Shown in pieces: positions 47,578-56,874 of a stretch of DNA of 64,000 nt. How positions within the stretch are numbered: position 1 is the first letter of the stretch; each line of letters starts with the position of its first letter. Both the position numbers and the translations under genes were made by a program. The notes beneath the pieces were generated by a model. It was not told the origin of the DNA, ran no database searches, and saw nothing but the letters and a program-made list of their open reading frames with translations. The stretch spans positions 41,911-105,910 of the forward strand of contig QOQW01000023.1 in the NCBI GenBank assembly GCA_003327425.1. The letters are read 5' to 3'. This DNA is from Candidatus Ozemibacter sibiricus. GTDB lineage: Bacteria > Muiribacteriota > Ozemobacteria > Ozemobacterales > Ozemobacteraceae.

Positions 47578-47603
47578 GATCGAGGCGAAGGAGGTGAAGG
47601 GAT

Positions 47604-49418
47604 ATGGGCAGAGCGAACGACCGACCGCCCCAGCGACTCTGGCTGTGGAGCGGTCTGCTCGGACTATGGCTGGCCGGCGTCTGGCCTGGCCTGACCGAGG
47701 CCGGCCCCCTGGCCGACAAGGCGGCCACCTTCGATCGGGCGCTCGAAGAGTGGCACACGCCGCTCGGGCTGGTCGTCGGGGTCAAGGTGGGAGACGACGG
47801 TCGGGTCGAGCAGGTACGCGCCGGGGGCGATGCCACCATCTGGACCGGCGCCTGGCTGGCGGCGCAGGCCTTCCGATATCGGGCCACCCAGGCCCCGCAG
47901 GCCCTGGCCAATATCGAGAAGGGGCTGCGAGCTTTCCACATCTTGCATGCCATGTCCGGCTCGCCGGGCTTCCTGGGACGATGCTTCGGACCGCCCGACT
48001 GGTTCCAGGGCCATCGCGAGATCCGCCCCGGCGTGGGCAGCTACCGCCACTGGTGGTTCATTCCTGACACCTCGCGCGATCAATACACCGGCATCTTCCT
48101 GGCGTATGCCACCTGCCTGCCCCTCGTCCGCGACCCCGAGGTGCTCGACCAGAGCCGGCAGGTGATGCTGGCCGTCGGCCGCAACCTGCAGGCGAACGAT
48201 CTGGCCCTCACCGTCACCCTCGGCTCGGCCACCTTCCAGCCCTTCAACCTCAACCCCGACTACGTCTACCAGGACCGCCTCACCCCGCACGAGTGGGCGA
48301 CCGTCGACGATTTCCCCGCCAATCTGCTGGCCCAGGCCATTCCCTGGAATGCCTCGCTGGCCGCGGTGCTGTCGACCTTCCGGCCGCCACCCATCCGAGG
48401 GGGGGAAGCGCTGCGCGCCTTGATGATCGTGCAGACCGCCGCCCACTTCACCGGCGACCCCGAGCTGCAGCGCTTCTTCGCGGAAGACCTGGTCGGCCGC
48501 CGCCGTCTGCCCGAGATCGCCTCGGTCACCTCGCAACTGCTGGGCGACCTCTACGACGGACGCCAACGCGAGACGCTGGTGGCCATCAGCCGCGACCTGG
48601 CCGTGGCGTTCCTCCGCCTCGGGCGGGAAGCCGCCATCCAGTTCGGCTGGCTGCCGACACCCCTGGCCGATCTCGCCGTTGCGGCCGGCCGCCCGCTGGC
48701 CATCGGCGCCGGCCAGTTCGGCGGCACGCTGCTCGTCACCGGTCTGCGTCTGCTCGATGGCCCCGACGGATTCGCGTTCCTCCAGCCCTGGGCGACCTGC
48801 CTCGCCACCTGGGCGAACTCCCTGCGCGGTCTGGGCGCCGCCCGCCTCGCCGAACGCCTGGACCGATGGGCCGCCGATCTGCGCGAGATGGCCGGCTCGA
48901 ACCTCGATGAACTGGCCGACGCCCAGCGCAGCTACGTCGGCACCAACCTCACCTTCTTCGCTCTGCTCGGCCTGTTCGAAGGCCCCACGCCGCCGGCCCT
49001 GCGGGCCGCCGCCGTCGATATCGTGGCGCGGGCCTTCGCGCCCATCGCCGATGAAGGAAACACCCTGTATACGTTCATCCGTCAGGTCAACGGCTCCCAG
49101 CCGTTGCCCGCCCCGCTCATCGCCGCCGCCAAAGCCACCCTGCAGGCCTACCCCCTCGACCAGCGCAACCGCTGCCTCGATCATCGCGCCGACCCCGGCG
49201 TGCGCCGTCTGCCCTGGCCCGACCGCTTCGGGCGCCGGGGCAACCAGGCCGACCGGCCGTTCCCCATCGACCAGCGCGCGCCGCATGTCTTCATCTGGCA
49301 GGAATCGCCCCGCGCCCTCGTCACCGGCCACGACGACGGTTTCCTGGTGCCGCCCGTGGGCTACCTGCTGGCCTATTGGTACGGCCGGGCCTACGGCCTG
49401 CTGTCTCCAGACGACTGA
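47604..49418 (+). CDS. Secreted protein of unknown family, probably an alpha-helical toroid
   Basis: The start has a perfect Shine-Dalgarno sequence. The 604 residues begin with a signal peptide (WLWSGLLGLWLAGVWPG). The mature part is almost all helix with aromatic-rich loops: TIWTGAWLAAQAFRY, YRHWWFIPDTSRDQYTG, and later GTNLTFFALLGLF, GNTLYTFIRQVNG and LLAYWYGRAYGLLS. Acidic and aromatic residues clustered in inter-helix loops are typical of (alpha/alpha)6 barrels such as many glycoside hydrolases and lyases, but I cannot name a family or the catalytic pair. It stands alone, divergent from a membrane-protein gene. Confidence 0.7.
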   Translation: MGRANDRPPQRLWLWSGLLGLWLAGVWPGLTEAGPLADKAATFDRALEEWHTPLGLVVGVKVGDDGRVEQVRAGGDATIWTGAWLAAQAFRYRATQAPQALANIEKGLRAFHILHAMSGSPGFLGRCFGPPDWFQGHREIRPGVGSYRHWWFIPDTSRDQYTGIFLAYATCLPLVRDPEVLDQSRQVMLAVGRNLQANDLALTVTLGSATFQPFNLNPDYVYQDRLTPHEWATVDDFPANLLAQAIPWNASLAAVLSTFRPPPIRGGEALRALMIVQTAAHFTGDPELQRFFAEDLVGRRRLPEIASVTSQLLGDLYDGRQRETLVAISRDLAVAFLRLGREAAIQFGWLPTPLADLAVAAGRPLAIGAGQFGGTLLVTGLRLLDGPDGFAFLQPWATCLATWANSLRGLGAARLAERLDRWAADLREMAGSNLDELADAQRSYVGTNLTFFALLGLFEGPTPPALRAAAVDIVARAFAPIADEGNTLYTFIRQVNGSQPLPAPLIAAAKATLQAYPLDQRNRCLDHRADPGVRRLPWPDRFGRRGNQADRPFPIDQRAPHVFIWQESPRALVTGHDDGFLVPPVGYLLAYWYGRAYGLLSPDD

Positions 49419-49585
49419 CCCCAAGCCGAGATCCTCATGAGGCGAACGACCGCCATCGACGCCGACCGGCTGGCGGCCTTCCCGCCCGGCCCCTGACCGC
49501 GCCAACCGCACTCTGCCAGTGAGACCGCGGCGTCCGGGTCCCTCCTTATGGGTTGGCTCCCATCTGAAGAGGGAAGATCCGCCCT

Positions 49586-49614
49586 TTGAGCCGGTATCCG
49601 AGGTGATGTATCAT
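49586..49614 (+). promoter_or_regulatory. Promoter of the YfiR/kinase operon
   Basis: TTGAGC (49586-49591), a 17-nt spacer and TATCAT (49609-49614) fit sigma-70. The predicted start near 49621 is about 23 nt before the ATG at 49644. Confidence 0.55.
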
Positions 49615-49643
49615 GGGAGCGGATCGACAAAGGATTTGCCAAG

Positions 49644-50360
49644 ATGGATCTGGAGAGACGCCCTGGGTCACGGCCGGCCGCCCTGCCAGCGAGCGACCGG
49701 TGCGAGCGGCGTTCGGCCCCTTCCCGCGCCGCGGGTCGTTCTGAAGCGGCCTCCCAGGGCTTCCGAGCCCCGGCGCGCCGGCGGTCGGCCGATCGAGGCG
49801 GGCGCCACCGCCGACCGGCCGTGGTCTTCCTGGTCGTCCTGACCTTGCTGGCCGGCCGGCCTGGCCTGGCCACCGCCGAGGACTCTCTCGAAGCCAAGGT
49901 CAAGACCGCCTACATCTTCCATCTGCTGCAGTTTGCCCGAGAACCCGCCACCGCTCCCGCCGAGGGTCCCGCACCTCCGCTACGCCTGGCCATCCTCGGC
50001 GACGATCCGATCGCCCCCTTCCTGGAACAACTGGCCCGGGAACCCATGACGGGGCGGGCCCTGCACATCTCGCGGCTGCCCGAGAACGCCGACCTCGACC
50101 CGTCCATCCATGTGGTCTTTCTCGGACGGTCGCTCGACAAGCGCCTGCCGCAAGTCCTGTCCCGCCTTCACGAGCTGCCGGTTCTGACCATCAGCGACAT
50201 TCCCCTGTTCCCGCAGCGAGGCGGCAGCATCGGCTTCGTCAAAGATCGTGGCAAGGTCCGTCTGCAGATCAATCTCGACCGCGTGAAACGGCAGGGCTGG
50301 CACATCCATGCCAAGGTGCTGGAAGTCGCCCGCGTCGTGACCACGGAGGGCAGCCCGTGA
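49644..50360 (+). CDS. YfiR-like periplasmic protein (DUF4154)
   Basis: The 238 residues have an unusually long basic N-terminus of about 55 residues before a membrane-type signal ([18 protein letters not shown]). The domain follows with [15 protein letters not shown] and ends with [24 protein letters not shown], the pattern of DUF4154/YfiR. In Pseudomonas YfiR is a periplasmic inhibitor of the CHASE8 diguanylate cyclase YfiN. Here the next gene is a histidine kinase with a similar N-terminal periplasmic region, so YfiR may inhibit a kinase instead. The stop overlaps the kinase start (GTGA). No better start is visible between 49644 and the signal sequence. Confidence 0.85.
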   Translation: MDLERRPGSRPAALPASDRCERRSAPSRAAGRSEAASQGFRAPARRRSADRGGRHRRPAVVFLVVLTLLAGRPGLATAEDSLEAKVKTAYIFHLLQFAREPATAPAEGPAPPLRLAILGDDPIAPFLEQLAREPMTGRALHISRLPENADLDPSIHVVFLGRSLDKRLPQVLSRLHELPVLTISDIPLFPQRGGSIGFVKDRGKVRLQINLDRVKRQGWHIHAKVLEVARVVTTEGSP

Positions 50361-51868
50361 ACCCCTTCGCCCTGTTCCGACGTCTGCCCATCAAGCACAA
50401 GCTGGTGGCCATCACGATGCTCATCAGCCTGGGGGGATTGCTGCTGACGACCTGGGCGTTCCTGGTGCGGGAACGCGCCTACATGCGCCGCGCCCTGGCC
50501 GAAGATGTCACGGTCCTGGCGCGACTGGTCGGCGATCGCAGTTCGGCGGCCCTGCTGTTCGACGACGCTCAGCTGGCCGCCGAGAACCTGGCCGCTCTCC
50601 GGGTCAAGGAAGCGGTGATCGGAGCTTGCATCTTCGATGCCCAGGGCGGCCTGGTCGCCACCTACATCGCCGATCGCCTCGGCTCGGCGGCCTTCCCCCT
50701 GCCGGCCTTCCAGGCAGAAGCCGGCCAGATCTGGACCCCCGGCTTCCTGGAAGTCTTCGAACCCATCTTCGTCCAGGGCCGGCGGGTGGGCACCGTGTAT
50801 CTCCAGGCCTCTCTGGCCTGCGTCGATCGCCTGCTGGCGCAGCATTTCCTCGCCGCCGTCATCATCTTCATCGCCGTGGCCGCCCTGACCTGGGTGCTGG
50901 CCAACCGGCTCCAGGGCCTGGTCTCCGAGCCCATCAGCGCCTTGACGCGCACCGCCGAGATGATCACCCAGCACCAGGACTTCTCGGTGCGCGCCGCCGT
51001 GACCAGCCAGGATGAGATCGGCATTCTGGTCATGGCCTTCAACGACATGCTCGATACCATCGAAGCCCAGAACCGCGAGCTGCGGGAGTGCAATCGCCTG
51101 CTCGAGACCCGGGTCGCTGAACGAACCGCCGAACTGCAGCAGGCGAAAGAGCGGGCCGAGGTCGCCGATCAGGTCAAATCGGCCTTCCTCGCCACCATGT
51201 CGCACGAGCTGCGCACCCCGCTCAATTCCATCATCGGGTTCACCGGCATCCTGCTGCAGGGACTGGCCGGCCCCCTCAACGACGAGCAGCGCAAGCAGCT
51301 GGGCATGGTCCAGAACAGTTCCCGCCATCTGCTGGCCCTGGTCAACGACGTGCTCGACATCTCCAAGATCGAAGCGGGCCAGTTGAAGATCAACTTCGCC
51401 CCCTGCGATCCGCGCGCCTCGCTCGAAAAGACGGTCAAACTGGTCGCGCCGCTGGCCGAGAAGAAGGGGCTCGCCCTCAAGCTGGAGATGCCAGACCACC
51501 TGCCCCCCCTCGTCACTGACCTCTGCCGGTTCGAGCAGGTCCTGCTCAACCTGGTCAACAATGCCGTCAAATACACCGAAACGGGCAGCGTGACCATCCG
51601 CGTCACGCTCGAGCCGGACGACATCCTCCAGGTGGCGGTGATCGACACCGGCATCGGCATCAAGCCGGAAGATCTGCCCCATCTGTTCAAGCCGTTCCGG
51701 CAACTCGATTCGGGGCTGGCGCGCCGGTATGAAGGAACCGGTCTGGGCCTGTCGATCTGCCGCAAACTCCTCGACCTGATGGGCGGCTCCATTCAGGTCG
51801 CCAGCGAGGTCGGACGCGGCAGCACCTTCACGGTCCGCCTCCCCCTCGCCCCCGGAGGAACCTCATGA
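50357..51868 (+). CDS. CHASE8-type periplasmic-sensor histidine kinase
   Basis: The start is a GTG at 50357 overlapping the YfiR-like stop. The 503 residues have a membrane helix (13-35), a periplasmic domain of about 115 residues resembling CHASE8 ([32 protein letters not shown]), a second helix ([19 protein letters not shown]), HAMP, a coiled coil, HisKA with His in [15 protein letters not shown], and HATPase with NNAVKY, DTGIGI and GTGLGLSI. It should autophosphorylate and pass phosphate to the receiver encoded next. CHASE8 with YfiR usually means c-di-GMP control, so the kinase output is a variation. It overlaps the receiver by 4 nt. Confidence 0.9.
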   Translation: MNPFALFRRLPIKHKLVAITMLISLGGLLLTTWAFLVRERAYMRRALAEDVTVLARLVGDRSSAALLFDDAQLAAENLAALRVKEAVIGACIFDAQGGLVATYIADRLGSAAFPLPAFQAEAGQIWTPGFLEVFEPIFVQGRRVGTVYLQASLACVDRLLAQHFLAAVIIFIAVAALTWVLANRLQGLVSEPISALTRTAEMITQHQDFSVRAAVTSQDEIGILVMAFNDMLDTIEAQNRELRECNRLLETRVAERTAELQQAKERAEVADQVKSAFLATMSHELRTPLNSIIGFTGILLQGLAGPLNDEQRKQLGMVQNSSRHLLALVNDVLDISKIEAGQLKINFAPCDPRASLEKTVKLVAPLAEKKGLALKLEMPDHLPPLVTDLCRFEQVLLNLVNNAVKYTETGSVTIRVTLEPDDILQVAVIDTGIGIKPEDLPHLFKPFRQLDSGLARRYEGTGLGLSICRKLLDLMGGSIQVASEVGRGSTFTVRLPLAPGGTS

Positions 51869-52236
51869 GCGGTCTGCTGCTGATCATCGAAGACAACGAA
51901 CAGAACCTGTATATGATGCGCTTCCTGCTGGAACGGGCCGGCTTCACCGTCGCCGAAGCCCGGGACGGCCGGGAAGGAGTGATGATGGCCGCCCGGCTGC
52001 GCCCCCGCGGCATCCTCCTCGACATCCAGCTGCCCGAAATGGACGGGTATGCGGTCGCCGCCGAGCTGCAGAAGAACCCCGATCTGAAGGGCGTTCCCAT
52101 CATCGCCGTCACCTCGTATGCCATGGTGGGCGACCGCGAGCGGGTGCTCGCTGCCGGCGCCACCGGCTACATCGAAAAACCCATCGATCCAGAAACCTTC
52201 GTGGCGGAGATCACCGCCTATCTGCCGAAGGAATGA
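51865..52236 (+). CDS. Single-domain response regulator (CheY-like)
   Basis: The 123 residues are one receiver domain: acidic pair in IIEDNEQNL, the phosphorylated Asp in [11 protein letters not shown] (about residue 53), Thr in AVTSYAM and Lys in IEKPIDP. No output domain is present, so it acts by protein-protein contact or as a phosphorelay shuttle between the kinase upstream and the hybrid kinase downstream. It starts in an ATGA overlap with the kinase stop. Confidence 0.92.
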   Translation: MSGLLLIIEDNEQNLYMMRFLLERAGFTVAEARDGREGVMMAARLRPRGILLDIQLPEMDGYAVAAELQKNPDLKGVPIIAVTSYAMVGDRERVLAAGATGYIEKPIDPETFVAEITAYLPKE

Positions 52237-52257
52237 CCGGGTCAGGAGGCCTTTGCC

Positions 52258-54291
52258 ATGCACATTCTCATTCTCGATGATCGGGAAGACGGTCGCTACC
52301 TGCTCGAAGCGCTGCTGCGCGGGCACGGCCATCAGGTCACCTGCCTGAACCATGGGGCCGCCGCCCTCGAAGCGCTGCGCACCACCAGGTTCGACCTGAT
52401 CATCAGCGACATCCTGATGCCGGTCATGGACGGCTTCCAGTTCTGCCAGAAGCTCCGCGCCGACCCGAACTGCCAGGCCATCCCGCTGATCTTCTACACC
52501 GCCACCTATACCGGCCCCCAGGACGAAGAGTTCGCCCTGCGCATCGGCGCCGACCGGTTCCTGCGCAAACCCTGCGAACCCGATGAGCTGATGGCCGTGA
52601 TCGGGGAGGTCGTGGCCGCCGCCCGCCAACGCACGACGCCGCCCGCGCCCCCGCTCCCCGAAGAAGAGGTGCTCCGTTTGTACAGCGAACGGCTGGTTCG
52701 CAAGCTGGAACAGAAGATGCTCGAAGCCGAGCGCGATGCCAGGGCGCTGCAGGAAGAGAAGCTCAAGTTCCAGGGCCTGATCGAAGAACTGCCCCTCGGC
52801 ATCGCCCTCCTGGACGCCCAGGACGGGATCCGCTACCTCAATCCCCGGTTCACCGACCTGTTCGGGTATACCCTCGCCGACCTTCCCTCATTCGACACCT
52901 TGCTGCACCGCTCGTTCCCCGATCTGCGCGCCCGCGAGGACGCCCGCGCCTGGTGGGCCACCGCCCGCCGGGACCTCGCCCCCAGCCAGGGCATCGGCAC
53001 CACGACCTTCGAGATCGTCGATCGCTCCGGCCACACCAAGCAGGTTCGGATCAAACCGGCCCGGCTCGGCACCGGGGAACGCATGGTCATCTTCGAGGAC
53101 GTGACCGAGCAGCTCCGCCTGGAGACCAAGCTGCGACAGGCCCAGAAGATGGAGGCCATCGCCACCCTGGCCGGCGGCATCGCCCACGATTTCAACAACA
53201 TCCTGACCGGCATTCTGGGGTTCGCCGAGCTGGCCGCCCGCGAGATCCCCGCCGGCAGCTCGCCGGCTCAGCGGCTGGAAGCGGTGCTGCAGGCCGCCCA
53301 CCGCGCCAAGGAGCTGGTCGGCCACATCCTGGCCTTCAGCCGCCAGTCCGAACAGAAGCGGATCCCCCTGAACCTGCACCTGGTCGTTCAGGAAGTGCTC
53401 GCCCTGTTGCGCTCGGCCCTGCCGGCCACCATCGAGATCCGCCATTCCCTGGAACGCGAGGGGACGGTGCTGGCCGACCCGACCCAGATGCACCAGGTCC
53501 TCATGAACCTGTGCATGAACGCCTTCCATGCCATGCAGGGCAAACCTTCCGGGCTCCTGGAGATCGGATTGCGGCGCGTCGACCTGTCCCCCGAGCAGGC
53601 CCGGCTGCTGCCCGGCCTGCGAGAAGGCCCGCACATGGTGCTCTCGGTTTCCGATACGGGCTGCGGCATGACCCCCGAAATCCTGGCCCGCATCTACGAC
53701 CCGTATTTCACCACCAAGCAAGAAGGGGAGGGCACTGGCCTGGGGCTGTCGGTGACCCACGGCATCGTCCAGAGCCATCATGGGGCCATCGATGTGACCA
53801 GCACGCCCGGCGTCGGCACCACCTTCCGGATCTATCTCCCCATCATTACGGAGGCGAGCCCCGTCGTCGAAGCCCAGACCCCCATCGGCGACCTGCCCGC
53901 CGGCCAGGAACGCATCCTGTTCCTCGATGATGAACCTCCCCTGGTCACGCTCGGCGAAAGCATGCTCAGAACGCTCGGCTACCAGGTCGAGAAGTTTACC
54001 GAGCCGCTCCCCGCCCTGGACCGAATCCGCCAAGACCCGGCCGCCTTCGACCTGGTCGTCACCGATTTCTACATGCCTCGCCTGAACGGACTCGATCTGG
54101 CGCGGCAGATCGGCCAGATCCGCCGCGATCTGCCCATCATCATCTGTTCCGGCACGGCTTCGCCCGAGTTCGACAAGGCCGCGGCGGAAGACCAGCTCTC
54201 GCTGGTCTTCCTGGCCAAGCCCTATGCCTTGCGCGATCTGGCCGAAGCAGTGCGCCGCACCCTCGACCTCAGGCAGGTTCCCCTCTCCTAA
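52258..54291 (+). CDS. Hybrid histidine kinase REC-PAS-HisKA-HATPase-REC
   Basis: The 677 residues carry an N-terminal receiver (1-120; Asp in [10 protein letters not shown]), a coiled coil, a PAS domain (about 175-280), HisKA with His in [13 protein letters not shown], HATPase ([28 protein letters not shown]) and a C-terminal receiver (about 555-670; Asp in [11 protein letters not shown]; Lys in LAKPYA). There is no membrane helix. The double-receiver layout suits a phosphorelay hub that receives phosphate from the CHASE8 kinase and/or the CheY-like protein. No phosphotransfer (Hpt) or DNA-binding output gene follows in the window. Confidence 0.93.
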   Translation: MHILILDDREDGRYLLEALLRGHGHQVTCLNHGAAALEALRTTRFDLIISDILMPVMDGFQFCQKLRADPNCQAIPLIFYTATYTGPQDEEFALRIGADRFLRKPCEPDELMAVIGEVVAAARQRTTPPAPPLPEEEVLRLYSERLVRKLEQKMLEAERDARALQEEKLKFQGLIEELPLGIALLDAQDGIRYLNPRFTDLFGYTLADLPSFDTLLHRSFPDLRAREDARAWWATARRDLAPSQGIGTTTFEIVDRSGHTKQVRIKPARLGTGERMVIFEDVTEQLRLETKLRQAQKMEAIATLAGGIAHDFNNILTGILGFAELAAREIPAGSSPAQRLEAVLQAAHRAKELVGHILAFSRQSEQKRIPLNLHLVVQEVLALLRSALPATIEIRHSLEREGTVLADPTQMHQVLMNLCMNAFHAMQGKPSGLLEIGLRRVDLSPEQARLLPGLREGPHMVLSVSDTGCGMTPEILARIYDPYFTTKQEGEGTGLGLSVTHGIVQSHHGAIDVTSTPGVGTTFRIYLPIITEASPVVEAQTPIGDLPAGQERILFLDDEPPLVTLGESMLRTLGYQVEKFTEPLPALDRIRQDPAAFDLVVTDFYMPRLNGLDLARQIGQIRRDLPIIICSGTASPEFDKAAAEDQLSLVFLAKPYALRDLAEAVRRTLDLRQVPLS

Positions 54292-54363
54292 ATTCGCTCT
54301 GACATCGCCGCTCCCGTCTTCCCCAACGCCGCGGATAGAATCTAAAATCAGCAGGAGAGAGAA

Positions 54364-55920
54364 ATGCCTGGCCTCCCAACCATCCTGACCGGAATCAAGG
54401 TATTGTTGATTATCATCGGAACTGGCCTTCTTTGGGGGCTGGGAAACTTCGTCATTCACCCCTTGGCCAGTCTCTTCGATCGCAGTATCCAAGGGTTCAT
54501 CCTCGGCAACGGCCTCTTGTTGAGCGGAGCTTTCGTGCTGTACTTCGGAGGACAGCTCTACGAACGCCTGGAGCTGCTCTTGACAGCCCGTTTCGGCACC
54601 CCTGCCGAGATGATGGCCGCATGGCGCTGTTTATGGTCCAAGGTTGATACTGCCTGGCTCCTGAAATGGGTGTGGAACCCTCCGACCAGCCGCCGGCCGG
54701 GTCCACCCTGGCTCAATGAGGGGAAACCGTTGTCCCCTGAAACATGTTCCAGCGGGGGCCACATGCCAAGATCTCCTGAGCTGCCACGCCATCCGTTGCT
54801 GGTACCTCCAGAACCTGAATTCGGCCTTCTCCAACCTCGCTGGGGGGGAAAATGCTATGAAGATGAGGTTTTTCATGTTTTTCTGATCAACCATCAAAGC
54901 ACCCCTTTATTCGCTGAAATCTCCGATGGCGAATCCCTCAGCGAGGTCTCCGAGGGCCTTTGCTTCCGTTCTCCGGCCAGATTCATCACTCCATCCGGTA
55001 AGGTGGTTTTCGATGGCCGGCGCCATCATCCCCCGTTGGAACCAGTCGGACTCTTTTACGAAGGATGTGCTCAGGTTAAATTGTGGAATCGCGACCTGTA
55101 TGGGTTTCTGGGGCGAGATTCTTTTCAACTCATCATTCCTTGCGAATTTGAATTCGTCGGAAGATTCAGCGAAGGGTTCGCCGTCGCTCTGCATCAAGGA
55201 AGATGGGGATTCCTCACCCGCAACGGCACGTTTCTCCCTTGTCCGAAGGGCGTCCAGGACCGACCGCGTGATGTTCACGAAGGACTGGCCGCCGCCAAGC
55301 GAAACCAGCATTGGGGGTATTTGGTTCCAGGCAGTGATTGGCAGATTCCACCACGTTTCGACTATGCGGGAGATTTTTCTGAGGGGCTGGCCCCAGTTGG
55401 CAAAGGAACGTGGATCGAATCGAAGTTCGGTGAGGACCAAGCGCAATTCAATGGCGAATTCTGGTACATCGACCACCAGGGAGAAGCAGTCGTGCCTGGA
55501 CGGTTCCTGGGAGTTTCCCCCTTTGAGGGCGGATATGCCAGGGTCTGGCCTGCCGACGGCTCCGGCTGGGGCCTGATCAACCGAAAAGGAATCGTGGTTC
55601 TGCCACCATGCTATGACAAGCTCTTTCCCGCGTATGACAGCCGCGTCCCCTTCCAGCGCAAACTCCATCGTCCTGACCAGCCAAAGGGGCCCTCTGAGGC
55701 CATCGGATTCGCCCTGCTTCCGTCCGGGGAGGAACAGCTCTTGGACGATCTCTGGGAAATCGGTCCCTTCAGCGAGGGCTTGGTCGTCGCCCGCCACCGC
55801 AATGGCAAATGGACCTACTTGACCGAGGAGGGAACGTTCGCCTTCAGATCGGAAGGCCAGTTCGAAACCGCCTACCCCTTCCGCGAAGGCTACGCGCTCG
55901 TCCGGACTTCGCACCTTTGA
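54364..55920 (+). CDS. WG-repeat membrane protein
   Basis: With AGGAGAG upstream of 54364, the gene codes 518 residues. The N-terminus has two hydrophobic helices (VLLIIIGTGLLWGLGNFVI; FILGNGLLLSGAFVLYFGG), then a domain of about seven WG-type repeats (YGFLGRD, WGFLTRNGTFLP, WGYLVPGSDWQIPPRFDYA, WGLINRKGIVVLPPCYDKL and similar), each with an F-x-E-G loop. WG repeats form beta structures used in recognition; few have known partners. Codon use looks more AT-tolerant than in neighbours, with stretches near 50% GC, which suggests separate ancestry. It follows the kinase operon after a 72-nt gap. Confidence 0.85.
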   Translation: MPGLPTILTGIKVLLIIIGTGLLWGLGNFVIHPLASLFDRSIQGFILGNGLLLSGAFVLYFGGQLYERLELLLTARFGTPAEMMAAWRCLWSKVDTAWLLKWVWNPPTSRRPGPPWLNEGKPLSPETCSSGGHMPRSPELPRHPLLVPPEPEFGLLQPRWGGKCYEDEVFHVFLINHQSTPLFAEISDGESLSEVSEGLCFRSPARFITPSGKVVFDGRRHHPPLEPVGLFYEGCAQVKLWNRDLYGFLGRDSFQLIIPCEFEFVGRFSEGFAVALHQGRWGFLTRNGTFLPCPKGVQDRPRDVHEGLAAAKRNQHWGYLVPGSDWQIPPRFDYAGDFSEGLAPVGKGTWIESKFGEDQAQFNGEFWYIDHQGEAVVPGRFLGVSPFEGGYARVWPADGSGWGLINRKGIVVLPPCYDKLFPAYDSRVPFQRKLHRPDQPKGPSEAIGFALLPSGEEQLLDDLWEIGPFSEGLVVARHRNGKWTYLTEEGTFAFRSEGQFETAYPFREGYALVRTSHL

Positions 55921-55964
55921 TCCTCATCCTCTCACCTGTAACTCGCCCGCGGAGAGCCAAGCCT

Positions 55965-56771
55965 TCAGCCAAAGCCCCGCCAACGGTCAACCGTGGCGAC
56001 CGGGTCATCAGTCAGAATCGCATCGACGTCAAGCCATCGGTACCACGCCAACCGTGGCTCGGGCGTGGGATCGAGCGGGCAGACCAGCTGGCCCTGGCGA
56101 TGGGCCTGGGCCACATACCAGGGATTGAGGAACAGGATGGGCCACACCGGCCCCAACACGTCGAACCCCGTGGGCGGCGACAGGCCCCGCATCGTGATCA
56201 AGCCGATCGGTAGATCGGGGGCCGCGGCACGGAAGGTCGCCAGGCTGGCGCGCGCAAATGACAGAATGATCGTGCGATCCCGAAGGCCTGCCCGGGTCAC
56301 GATGGCGACCACCCGCCGCGCCGCCTCCGTCTGGAGAAAGGCCGGCCCCTTGAGTTCAAGCGCCAGTCCGCGGTCGGGAGGCACCGCCGCCGCCACTTCT
56401 TCCAGCGTGGGGATTGTGATAAACGGCTCGGACGCCCGCTGACTGGCCGGGCGCCCGCGTTCGGCGGCCAGCGGCCACCGCAGGCGCAGCCGCCGCGCCT
56501 CGGCCAGCGTCAGGCGGTCGATCGGGCCGAGGCCGTCCGTCGTCCGATCGACGGTAGAGTCATGCAGGCAGACGGGAACCCCATCCCGGGTCAGCCGCAG
56601 GTCGGTCTCCACCAGGTCGGCCCCGGCTTCCCAGGCCATCTGGAACGACAGCAGCGAGTTTTCGGGGTAACGGCTCCGATCGCCCCGATGCGCCATCACA
56701 TAGGGGCGAGGCCGTCCGGGGAGAGCCAGGCGACCGATCCTGCTCTTCCCATCCGATCCCTCGTTCACCAT
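55965..56771 (-). CDS. Glycerophosphodiester phosphodiesterase (GDPD)
   Basis: The start at 56771 (MVNEGSDG) has a G-rich ribosome site; a longer frame upstream is not supported. The 268 residues contain the GDPD pattern in order: AHRGDRSRYPENSLLSF, ADLVETDLRLTRDGVPV, LHDSTVDRTTDG, later LELKGPAF, and a final LDVDAILTDDP. The two His and acidic residues form the catalytic and Ca/Mg site. It has no signal peptide, so it probably works in the cytoplasm, hydrolysing deacylated phospholipids to glycerol-3-phosphate. It is divergent from ppk1 and may share a bidirectional promoter. Confidence 0.92.
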   Translation of the reverse strand: MVNEGSDGKSRIGRLALPGRPRPYVMAHRGDRSRYPENSLLSFQMAWEAGADLVETDLRLTRDGVPVCLHDSTVDRTTDGLGPIDRLTLAEARRLRLRWPLAAERGRPASQRASEPFITIPTLEEVAAAVPPDRGLALELKGPAFLQTEAARRVVAIVTRAGLRDRTIILSFARASLATFRAAAPDLPIGLITMRGLSPPTGFDVLGPVWPILFLNPWYVAQAHRQGQLVCPLDPTPEPRLAWYRWLDVDAILTDDPVATVDRWRGFG

Positions 56772-56840
56772 CCGCCCCCCGTGGCTGATTCGCGGTCCGC
56801 CGCCGGCCAAGCGCATTCCCGACGCGAACCACCGCGAATG

Positions 56841-56850
56841 GTATAATACC
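56841..56850. promoter_or_regulatory. Symmetric -10 element between GDPD and ppk1 (possible bidirectional promoter)
   Basis: GTATAATACC reads TATAAT on the plus strand (56842-56847) and TATTAT on the minus strand (56848-56843), both good -10 hexamers. It could start transcripts toward ppk1 (leader about 21 nt) and toward the GDPD gene. The -35 elements are not clear on either side. Confidence 0.5.
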
Positions 56851-56874
56851 ATCCCATGACATGAGAGGTGCCGC

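Noticed and set aside
49644..54291. A YfiN-type diguanylate cyclase in the YfiR cluster
   Set aside because: No GGDEF motif is present in any gene of the cluster; the CHASE8-like protein ends in HisKA and HATPase domains.
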